Assembly: GCA_024707265.1 (NCBI GenBank)
Contig: JANQAB010000006.1
Coordinates: 67,001 to 131,000 of the forward strand
DNA from: Sporocytophaga sp.
GTDB lineage: Bacteria > Bacteroidota > Bacteroidia > Cytophagales > Cytophagaceae
DNA length: 64,000 nucleotides
Reading direction: 5' to 3'
A program made the position numbers and the translations under genes. Below, piece by piece: positions 26,946 through 35,093 of this stretch. The notes beneath the pieces were generated by a model. That model worked only from the letters and a program-made list of their open reading frames with translations. It did no database searches and was not told the origin of the DNA. Position 1 is the stretch's first letter; each line of letters starts with the position of its first letter.

Positions 26946-27831
26946 TTTTAATTACTGTACAATTGTTTTTTTGACTGATTATCGGTTATTACTGCTTGCC
27001 ATGACTATATATATTCCTGGTACTGATATTTTTCAAATTACTTCCTTCATTGCTTTTCCGGGCTTTAACTGCTTGCCCTTATGCAATATATACTACTTCT
27101 ACAAAGGAAAAGTTGATTTTCGGAATAACTAATCCTGCAATGTGTATTTAATAATGACATTGTCAGGTAACATCTGCCTCTTTACCGACAATGAGGCTCT
27201 CCATAAAAAATGTTAACGGAACATAAATCTGATTTGGAATCAGGAAAACTTGAATTGATTAGCAAAGAAAAAAAGAAATTGAATTTCTCTCATCTTTTTA
27301 TATTACCTAAATCCTTTACCAAATTATCTTTTTTTGAAGTCACCAATTTGTCGCTCCACTGTCGTCGTTGATGTTATCACCTCTGCTTTAAAATAAGCAT
27401 ATCTTCCAATTTTAATATGGGTGGCAATTGGCATATAATTTTGTCCTTTTTTGTTTCAATTCCAATGTAATTTGCAAATACGATTTAAAAAAAAACTGTA
27501 TATTGCGGCCATCCAAAATGTTTTTTTTTGCAGATGATTTTTTATATCAAAGTTGTAATCGTATTCTTAGTTCTAATACAGTTTTGTCTAAAGCACGTCC
27601 AGCTTGGCCTACAGATTCTTATGCAAAAAAATTAAACCCGGATTTAACCTAAGGTCTATTATGTATGGTGATGGATTTAAACTTGGTTCCTTTATCCATT
27701 TTAGGGTATGAGTCATGAACTATTTTTCACAAACGAATGGGTTTTCTTGATTACAAATCAATTTTATAATTACCATTATATTCAATTTTCATAATCAGAA
27801 ACTAATTTTTAACCATTAAAATAAATCAAAA
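26946..27831. other. Long non-coding gap
   Basis: 886 bases with no convincing gene. It contains an imperfect inverted repeat ATTGTCAGGTAA (27159-27170) / TTTACCGACAAT (27181-27192) and an AT-rich end leading to the lipoprotein gene. A 74-codon frame at 27428-27652 is low-complexity (F/C/K/S-rich), matches nothing I know and is not called. The gap could hold the promoter of the lipoprotein gene or a decayed gene. Confidence 0.5.
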
Positions 27832-28641
27832 ATGAAAAAGTATTTTTTTTTAGCAGGATTATTTTCCACACTTTTATTTTCATGCGGAAAAGACAAAGAT
27901 CCAAAACCACAAACCAATTCAACACAAAATACTCCTCCTGTCACCAAAGACGATGTGGCTTCGTTAACTGAAGGCACTTCCACATCAATCGAAGTACTAG
28001 CAAATGATTCTGATCAGGATAATCATACGCTGATCATTTCATCTGCAAAACTTCTTTCAGGAAAAGGCACTGTAACAATAGCTAATGACAAAAAAACAAT
28101 CAATATCTCTACTGCTATAGGTGATGTGGGAACAACTGTAATTGAATATTCCATATCTGATGGAAATGGTGGTTCAGCGACAGGTAAGGCAACTGTTACA
28201 GTTAAAGCAAAACAGGTGGTATATGAAAATTTTATCAATTTCAACGGTACATCCTATACTCCTTCATCCGGAGGATGGGTACAAGCTGGAGTTTTCGGAT
28301 ATGACGAATTAACAATTATCCAGGATATCAATTCTACTAATTTTGAATCCAGATTCGTGAGAGTAAGAATTAGCAGAATGTTTGACTATTGGGAGGACGG
28401 AGAAATTTTTACACTAACAACTAAATCTTCATACAGTGATCTTGAAAAAGGAGAAGTTTATATTGAGTTTGTTGATCAATCAGGCGGTCTTACTAAAACT
28501 AAAAAATATCCTGCACTAGAAGGGCAGACGATTAAGCTTACTGTTACTAATGCACATGCCACTGGAATTAATGGATATATTGAAATTGAAAACATCAATT
28601 TATCAGAAGGCAATACATTATCCGCCAAATCCAAAAGATAA
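27832..28641 (+). CDS. Lipoprotein with cadherin-like Ig domain
   Basis: A 269-residue protein. The signal peptide ends in the lipobox LLFSC (Cys18), followed by a charged linker (GKDKDPKPQ). One cadherin/Ig-like tandem-type domain covers about 37-125 (PPVTKDDVASLTEGTSTSIEV, LANDSD, then VIEYSISDGNGGSATGKATV). The C-terminal ~140 residues form an unrecognised beta-rich domain. Predicted outer-membrane or surface lipoprotein. It carries its own terminator and a large upstream gap, so it is probably a single-gene unit. Confidence 0.8.
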   Translation: MKKYFFLAGLFSTLLFSCGKDKDPKPQTNSTQNTPPVTKDDVASLTEGTSTSIEVLANDSDQDNHTLIISSAKLLSGKGTVTIANDKKTINISTAIGDVGTTVIEYSISDGNGGSATGKATVTVKAKQVVYENFINFNGTSYTPSSGGWVQAGVFGYDELTIIQDINSTNFESRFVRVRISRMFDYWEDGEIFTLTTKSSYSDLEKGEVYIEFVDQSGGLTKTKKYPALEGQTIKLTVTNAHATGINGYIEIENINLSEGNTLSAKSKR

Positions 28642-28691
28642 TAATCATTTATAAAGGCAAGTAGCATTTTATTTGAGACACTATTTTAATA

Positions 28692-28719
28692 AAAAGGGCG
28701 CCATAATCAGCGCCCTTTT
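28692..28719 (+). terminator. Terminator after the lipoprotein gene
   Basis: AAAAGGGCGC (28692-28701) / GCGCCCTTTT (28710-28719) with an 8-base loop, followed by CTTTTT. Confidence 0.88.
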
Positions 28720-28918
28720 CTTTTTAAATTCTCATTTATTACCATGGCGGGCTACTTCCTATAAGGTTAATTTTCTAATTTTAAGCGGCCTTCGCTTATT
28801 AAAATCACTGTTCCGGAAGGACTCTCGTCCAATCCTTTCTCTATGGAAAATGAAGATTTCAAATACAGGTTTAATAAAAATATAACGAAAGTTTTTGATT
28901 TAGTTATAAGCTTCAGTG

Positions 28919-28942
28919 GTGTCAGATCTTTCAACCCGACAC
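28919..28942. repeat. GTGTC/GACAC dispersed palindrome, copy 1
   Basis: GTGTCAGATC-TTTC-AACCCGACAC, an imperfect hairpin. A further half-site (AAACCTGACAGCACTGG) lies at about 28970-28986, as if a longer palindrome had been split or duplicated. Confidence 0.6.
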
Positions 28943-28997
28943 ACATTAAATGATAGATTACCTAGTTTAAAAACCTGACAGCACTGGAAAAAGATTA

Positions 28998-30515
28998 TTA
29001 CTGTTTCATCATTTTTACGATATGCCGTCCGTTTTCCGTAGTTATTATCAAAAAGTATAAACCAGGAGCTAAATGAGCTGTATTGGTAGATTCATTTGTG
29101 ATCGCATGAATCACAATATTGCCGGTTGCGTCCGCAATGGATCCCTGAGCGTTTAAAGGCAATTCTACCGATATTTCTCTATCAAAAGGATTAGGGCTGG
29201 CTTTTATAATAATATTGTTTTGAGGCTTGGTATTAGAAGCAAGACATAATTCAACACTTTGGAGTGAGTCAATTCCTGTGGTGCCTCCATAACATATTAA
29301 GCAATTATTTAGCAGAGCACTTCCTCCAATTACACCATTACAGTCCTTTTTATTTTCAATGATATGTATTCCTCTTGAATCTGATACAATAATTTGCTCT
29401 CCCTGAATAACTATTCCTGAACCAAAATTTGAAGAGCTTGTAGCGGCATCCCCATATACTGTCTGTATCCTAGTCCATATATTTTCTATTCTTTTATAAA
29501 TAGAAATAGCACCCACACTTTTACCTTCCTTATTTTTATAGCCAGGAATACCGACGACCAATATATCATCTTTAATGCTTACATAGTCTCCAAAATTATT
29601 AAACTCCACCGGATTTTCTTCTGTTAATATCTGTTTTAAAACCCATTTGCTATTTACTTTTTGAAACAAATGAACCGAACCTGCATTGTTTAATACTTTA
29701 TCTTCTTCATTAATAGGACTATAATAATTATAACCTAATACCATCCAATCATTGTCTACTGACAGCACGTCGCCATAATAGGTATCTTTATTGGTTATAC
29801 TGTCTGTAAATGTCTGTATATTTACCCACTCGCCATTAGGCTTTAACTGATATTCTTTTACTCTCTGGTTTAAGTAATTGTATACACCTGTAATAAACAG
29901 ACTATCTCTGTAATGAGACAATTGACCATCTATCCCTAAAAATTCAGGATCGGTAATAGTGTCTTGAATTATCCAGGTACCATTGTCTTGTCTTTGATAG
30001 ATGTGTACAAATCTTGGATAGCCATTATTATGTGATACTGTAGCTTTGCCATTATAAACATTAAGATTTTTACCTCCATAATAATTATAATTCGCATCTG
30101 CAGGAGGTGAAATTATCTGCTCCTCGTACCACACACCATCTTCTCCTTTATGGTAAAAATAGACGCCTCCTTCTTCCTTCACATCAAAACGCTTGTACTG
30201 GGCTCCTACAATAGCATTCTTTCCATGCATGGCAAGTGTAGATCCATAATACCAATTCCAGGGATAAGCAGATGATTTATCAGATGGAGTCAATGTTTGC
30301 TTAAAACTCCAGGTACCATCCTCCTGTTTGGAATACACCTCTACCTTCTCAGAATACCCTCCTACAAACAAATCCCCCCCATCAGAAACAATATTTTTTT
30401 GACTTATTGTTGATGGTATATATTGGACGGTTCCATAATTATACTGAGCTATAACATTTTGTGAAAAAACAATTGTCAATAAGATAATGTAAAAGCGAAT
30501 TGATTTACGCGTCAT
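28998..30515 (-). CDS. T9SS-secreted FG-GAP-like beta-propeller protein
   Basis: About 505 residues. ATG at 30515 is preferred over a TTG ten codons upstream because it directly precedes the signal peptide (TRKSIRFYIILLTIVFSQNVIAQ). The mature part is made of repeated blades with D-G-x-[LW] and VYSKQEDGTWSFKQTL, FYHKGEDGVWYEEQII, IYQRQDNGTWIIQDTI and LFQKVNSKWVLKQIL strands, typical of FG-GAP/integrin-like propellers. The T9SS tail (ASPNPFDREISVELPL ... GLYFLIITTENGRHIVKMMKQ) closes the protein. Surface or secreted; ligand unknown. Confidence 0.82.
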   Translation of the reverse strand: MTRKSIRFYIILLTIVFSQNVIAQYNYGTVQYIPSTISQKNIVSDGGDLFVGGYSEKVEVYSKQEDGTWSFKQTLTPSDKSSAYPWNWYYGSTLAMHGKNAIVGAQYKRFDVKEEGGVYFYHKGEDGVWYEEQIISPPADANYNYYGGKNLNVYNGKATVSHNNGYPRFVHIYQRQDNGTWIIQDTITDPEFLGIDGQLSHYRDSLFITGVYNYLNQRVKEYQLKPNGEWVNIQTFTDSITNKDTYYGDVLSVDNDWMVLGYNYYSPINEEDKVLNNAGSVHLFQKVNSKWVLKQILTEENPVEFNNFGDYVSIKDDILVVGIPGYKNKEGKSVGAISIYKRIENIWTRIQTVYGDAATSSSNFGSGIVIQGEQIIVSDSRGIHIIENKKDCNGVIGGSALLNNCLICYGGTTGIDSLQSVELCLASNTKPQNNIIIKASPNPFDREISVELPLNAQGSIADATGNIVIHAITNESTNTAHLAPGLYFLIITTENGRHIVKMMKQ

Positions 30516-30709
30516 AATGCCCTTTTTAAAAAACTTATACGGCAAATATAGGATAAAATATGTCTAGTTTCTGTGGAGGTCAGTTCTGTTGGCCCGACTA
30601 TTAGAAAGAAGCTATTCTACTTGAAAAGAATTTGGTCTGAAGGAAAGAGTTTGTAGAATAGATTATTACAAACTTATGAAGTTCATTTCCCATATTAAAG
30701 CAATTAAGC

Positions 30710-30976
30710 CTATATAGAATAAAAAATTAAACAATTGATAATCCTCTTAAAAGCCTTCATTTTTTTATCACTTTCATTTGATAGAATAGGGAAAAGTATT
30801 GATGAATAAAAGAATCTAATATAAACTGTTATTCTCTTGTTATACTCATCCTTATTACTTTTATAGAGTTGAGGTATCTTAGGCATCACCCTTGTTTTTG
30901 TCAAAAAGATAAAATGGACAATTCCTTTCATGAAAAAAATCACAAATAACAAAATAAATAAAATAGCTAATTTCAT
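30710..30976 (-). CDS. Small membrane protein of unknown function
   Basis: 88 residues: one or two N-terminal membrane helices (KLAILFILLFVIFFMKGIVHFIFL), a basic soluble middle and a hydrophobic end. No family recognised. ATG start; poor context makes this a moderate call. Confidence 0.45.
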   Translation of the reverse strand: MKLAILFILLFVIFFMKGIVHFIFLTKTRVMPKIPQLYKSNKDEYNKRITVYIRFFYSSILFPILSNESDKKMKAFKRIINCLIFYSI

Positions 30977-31114
30977 CTGTCATACTTTCCTGTGATGTCG
31001 TTTTTTTCTATCCCCTTTTATTGCTAATATAATGGAAAGCGTCAAGTCGAAAGTCCATCAACACAGGAATGTCAATAATAAATATACTTACTCCAGAAGG
31101 ACAAAGGAGCTGGC

Positions 31115-31822
31115 TCAAAAATGGGAACTTTTTATCTCCTCTCCCATTATCCATTTTTTGATAAGCTTTTCATTGCTGCTGATATTACACATCACAAACG
31201 TTCGGGAGGTTGCCAGAGCTTTGGATTCAGACGCCTTTTCGCGCACCACTGCAACCGGATCAAAATAGCTGGAATGAATAAAATAAACTTCCGAACCTTC
31301 ATACAGCATAAATCCAACATGGTTATCGAGGCCTACAACATATAATCCATGTTTTATTTTCCCTTTAGTTTTCTGAAGAAATTGTTGCGCATTTATTTCT
31401 CTATAAATCAGGACAGAATCGCCGCTACTTATTCTCTTTACAATCTCCAAAGAATATTGTTGAGCAAGCTTAAACCGGTTTAAAGTAAGCCCGCAATGTT
31501 TAAGTGTAGTAGACACAAAATAGCCACAGGCAATAATGCCCTCTCCGGGCTTATTGGTGTAACCATTAAAATCCCATTTAGTCCCATACCAATAGTAAAA
31601 AATAGAATCTATTAAGCTCTTATGCAGATATTTACCTACTTCAGAAAGGACTACCTTCTTTCCTGCTAAAGAAGCAGCTTCATACCGTGCTTTAAATTTC
31701 TGTCTTTGCGACTGTAAATTTGTTTTTACAGTTTCATACTTCTCCTTATCAACAGGAGCATTTTCATAACCTGAAAAGGAACATAAAAGAAACAGTATAG
31801 CGAGAATAACAAGTCTATTCAT
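31115..31822 (-). CDS. Putative secreted papain/NlpC-fold cysteine hydrolase
   Basis: 235 residues with a signal peptide (NRLVILAILFLLCSFSG). The likely catalytic set is Cys99 in the segment GEGIIACGYFVSTTLKHCG, His168 in LDNHVGF and His183 in VYFIHSSY, the order seen in NlpC/P60-like amidases, and YYWYGTKWDFNGYT precedes the Cys as in cell-wall hydrolases. I infer a peptidoglycan or amide hydrolase; no exact family is recognised. Isolated gene. Confidence 0.6.
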   Translation of the reverse strand: MNRLVILAILFLLCSFSGYENAPVDKEKYETVKTNLQSQRQKFKARYEAASLAGKKVVLSEVGKYLHKSLIDSIFYYWYGTKWDFNGYTNKPGEGIIACGYFVSTTLKHCGLTLNRFKLAQQYSLEIVKRISSGDSVLIYREINAQQFLQKTKGKIKHGLYVVGLDNHVGFMLYEGSEVYFIHSSYFDPVAVVREKASESKALATSRTFVMCNISSNEKLIKKWIMGEEIKSSHF

Positions 31823-32125
31823 ACAAAGGCTTTTAATATTTACAATATCATAATGTCAATATTGAAAAAAGATAAAGGTGAGGAAAGGAGAACTTAGGGA
31901 ACAAGGGATGAGGAAAGACTTTTTGTGGAAAAAAAAAATGTGACCTAGCTGGATTTCTTTTGTGTCGAGTCTTTCGACCCGACACTTTTTTCTAGAAAGA
32001 GAATTAATGAGTTAAGTATCGAGAATGACTTGACACAACAAATCTTGAACACACAAATACACAATCACCTACAAGACTGAGCATCCGGGATACGCATCAA
32101 AGATACCATAACATCATTTAGTTAA
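31823..32125. other. Intergenic region containing repeat copy 2
   Basis: 303 bases between two minus-strand genes. The only recognisable structure is the GTGTC/GACAC palindrome at 31962-31985. No terminator with a clear T-run is seen for the FG-GAP gene upstream. Confidence 0.45.
31962..31985. repeat. GTGTC/GACAC dispersed palindrome, copy 2
   Basis: GTGTCGAGTC-TTTC-GACCCGACAC followed by a T-run; near-perfect hairpin. Same family as copies at 28.9, 37.9, 42.1 and 45.8 kb. Confidence 0.65.
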
Positions 32126-34747
32126 TTATTTCACCACAACAAATTTCCCCAACTTTCTACCCGAAGAACAAACATTATAGATTCCATCTTTAAATCCTTC
32201 AACATCTACAACCACATAAGAATCCTCTACTATAATATTTTTACATTCAATACCCAGTACGTTATATATTTTAATTTCCTCACCCACATTCAAGCCTGTC
32301 ATGCTTATCACACTTTCAGCGGGATTAGGAAATATTCTGAATGTTTCAGTTTTACTAAGATTAACAGATGTCACAAATATTTCCCTCAATAGATATGGCG
32401 TCTCGTCTTTCCCCGAACTATTCGTCACTGTTAGTGTACCAGAAACAAATCCTGATGGAGCAATGAACTCAATAGTATTTTTATCTTTGATAGAAAAATC
32501 TATATCTTCCTCTCCAACTGATAATTCAACGGCATCAGAAAAGTTTATACCTTTTACTGTTACTTTATCTCCCGCTCTAACATTCTTAGGTGAGAAATTA
32601 CTGATAACTGGCTTCCTTACAATGTCAGAACTATTAAAATAAAAAACAAATCCGGTATTTGTTTCCTGTATAAGATCAATTCGATCATCATTATTCAGGT
32701 CAAAAGTCCAACCTAGTGCAAACCAGTCTGTTTTATAAAAAAACACCTCTTTACAAACATTGCCTTCTAAAGAATGAATTCTTGTTGATCCTGTATATTC
32801 ATTCTCATGACTCCAGTTGGTAATCACATCATCGTCACCGTCATTATCAAGATCAGCCACTCCGTTTATGTATAACTCCCCAACCGGACTATAAACATAA
32901 ACTGACTGTTTTACAAATTTTGATTCAATCCAATAATATATGCTCATTCTATAAAGTCCATCTTTTACAACCAAATCCGGGACTCCATTTCTATCTATAT
33001 CTCCGATGAAAAAATTACTGCGAATGTTTTTAAAACTATCTGTAATGATAAAATTACCGCCCTTATCATTTAAACCTAGCCTATATTCATTCTCTTCGTA
33101 AAAAAAATATATAATATCTTTATAACCATCATTATTAAAATCTGCTAATCCAATAGTAGACACATTGTTAATCAAAGGTTCAGAAGAATATGTTCCGTCA
33201 GGCTGTGACTTATACATCCTGAAAAAGTATCTGTTATTCACAAAATAACAAATTAACAAATCATCTATATTATCACCGGTTACATCTTCACTTATCATTT
33301 TTCTGATACTACCTTTTAAAGTATCCAAAAAAGTAAAGGAAGAAAACTTAAAGTCAGACAATATTGGGGAATATTTTAATGAATCTGATGAATGTATAAG
33401 GATATCATCTTTTTTATCTCCGTTTACGTCTCCAATATGAATATGCGAAAGATTCTTAAAGAGCATTTTATTTTGTACTCTGGCTACATCATGCTCATCT
33501 AGTTTATACCACGCTAAGTAATTTTCAATGGAACCATAAGGTTCTCTTACAAGAACATCGTTTTTACCGTCCAGATCACCATCTCCTAAGGCTATATTAT
33601 AGAAACCGGGATAAGAATATGGAGCATTGAGCGTTCCATTAGCATTTCCTCTAACAATTGAGCTATTGCTTCTGTTCATAGATGCTGTAATGATGTCTTT
33701 TACATTGTCATTATTGACATCTGCAATAGCAATCTCATATAGATTGGTAATTGAAACATTATAAGATACCACGTTAAACTCAGGACTAAACTGGCAGATT
33801 GTTACACATTGTCCTCTAATGCTTATTAATTCATCTTTCTCATCTTCGTCCAGATTTATTTTCCTCATCTCTTCACCAACATTACCATTGGGATATTCCA
33901 CAGGACCCATGAACTTTCCATCACCTTTTCCTTTATAGAGAACAACTCCAACCGTGATTGCTCCACCAGCTATATCAATAATTCCATCTCCGTCAAAATC
34001 TCCTGAAGTAAGATCATTAATATACTGTTTTGTTGGATACTCGGTATTTTCATATTCAAAAATACCATTTGATATATACACACTTATTTTTTTATCAAAT
34101 CCTGCAATAGCAATATCTGGAATACCATCATTATTATAATCATCAACATGAAAACGTCCTGAGATTACATTAAAAGAATAAGATTGAGAGAAATTTCCAT
34201 TTCCGTCTCCTGTGTATATTCGCATTTGACTCTTTGATGAGCTATATATCGAAACAGCTATATCTACTTTGTCATCTTTATTAAAATCACCTAAACAATA
34301 GTTATAGTTAGCGTTTCCTAAAAAAATTGAATTTAGTTTTTCAAACTGTCCTGAACCGTCATTTAGCCAGACAGAAAAATTTGATCCATTGTCCTCCATA
34401 ATTAACAGATCAGGATATGCATCATTATTAAAATATCCAATCTCAAAACTGAGAAGGCTTCTGCTTGAAATATCCGAATACACGGTCGAAACAACAGGTG
34501 TTTTAAAAATACCGTGATCAGAAGCGATTAACACCGAAATTTTTTTTGCAGATATATAAATAAGATCCTGCTTTCCATCATTGTTCAAGTCCGCAACTTC
34601 AACATCTTTCATTTCATATGGATAAGTGTTAAAGCCTACATTAAAACCATCTGGAAACCATCCAACATTAGGCTTAAAGGAAATCTGTCCTTCTGCAGAA
34701 AATAAAACAATCAGATTAAGGATTATTAAACTTAAAGAATATCTCAT
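32126..34747 (-). CDS. T9SS-secreted FG-GAP/VCBS repeat protein with IPT/TIG domain
   Basis: An 873-residue protein with a signal peptide (MRYSLSLIILNLIVLFSAEG). About twelve FG-GAP/VCBS repeats each carry a D-x-[DN]-x-D-G calcium-binding loop (DLNNDGKQDLIYI, DYNNDGIPDIAIA, DFDGDGIIDIAGG and others). An IPT/TIG domain lies at about 710-790 (PVISNFSPKNVRAGDKVTVKG) and a T9SS tail at about 795-873 (FPNPAESVISMTG). Expected to form one or two beta-propellers outside the cell, binding calcium. Divergent from a second propeller gene 346 bases away. Confidence 0.88.
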   Translation of the reverse strand: MRYSLSLIILNLIVLFSAEGQISFKPNVGWFPDGFNVGFNTYPYEMKDVEVADLNNDGKQDLIYISAKKISVLIASDHGIFKTPVVSTVYSDISSRSLLSFEIGYFNNDAYPDLLIMEDNGSNFSVWLNDGSGQFEKLNSIFLGNANYNYCLGDFNKDDKVDIAVSIYSSSKSQMRIYTGDGNGNFSQSYSFNVISGRFHVDDYNNDGIPDIAIAGFDKKISVYISNGIFEYENTEYPTKQYINDLTSGDFDGDGIIDIAGGAITVGVVLYKGKGDGKFMGPVEYPNGNVGEEMRKINLDEDEKDELISIRGQCVTICQFSPEFNVVSYNVSITNLYEIAIADVNNDNVKDIITASMNRSNSSIVRGNANGTLNAPYSYPGFYNIALGDGDLDGKNDVLVREPYGSIENYLAWYKLDEHDVARVQNKMLFKNLSHIHIGDVNGDKKDDILIHSSDSLKYSPILSDFKFSSFTFLDTLKGSIRKMISEDVTGDNIDDLLICYFVNNRYFFRMYKSQPDGTYSSEPLINNVSTIGLADFNNDGYKDIIYFFYEENEYRLGLNDKGGNFIITDSFKNIRSNFFIGDIDRNGVPDLVVKDGLYRMSIYYWIESKFVKQSVYVYSPVGELYINGVADLDNDGDDDVITNWSHENEYTGSTRIHSLEGNVCKEVFFYKTDWFALGWTFDLNNDDRIDLIQETNTGFVFYFNSSDIVRKPVISNFSPKNVRAGDKVTVKGINFSDAVELSVGEEDIDFSIKDKNTIEFIAPSGFVSGTLTVTNSSGKDETPYLLREIFVTSVNLSKTETFRIFPNPAESVISMTGLNVGEEIKIYNVLGIECKNIIVEDSYVVVDVEGFKDGIYNVCSSGRKLGKFVVVK

Positions 34748-35093
34748 TGCAAAAAATTTAAAATTTAAAGAATAATTAAATATACCAACTCAATCGACTA
34801 ATTACAAGGAATAAATTTATTAAAGACGAACAGATTAGTACTAATTACAAAATCACTGCAATTGGTTTCAAACAATAAATGATTGAATATTAAAAAGTAA
34901 CAATCACAAACTCCTAAACACAGTGAACCCACCAAATTATAGGTTTTCCAGGGATTCTCCTTTCATTTTTTCTCCTTATAATTGACTATTTCTATGAAAG
35001 CGAAATTAAAAATCAATTAAAAGAAAGTAATACATTAACAATAAACATTATATTGGTATTGATTTAATTTTTTATAACTATAAATTGTTTAAA
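34748..35093. other. Divergent promoter region of two propeller genes
   Basis: 346 AT-rich bases between two divergently oriented FG-GAP genes. It must hold both promoters, but no element is clear enough to call. No repeat or RNA seen. Confidence 0.4.

Noticed and set aside
27428..27652. 74-codon plus-strand frame in the long gap
   Set aside because: Low-complexity F/C/K/S-rich translation, no recognisable motif, no neighbour logic; treated as chance.
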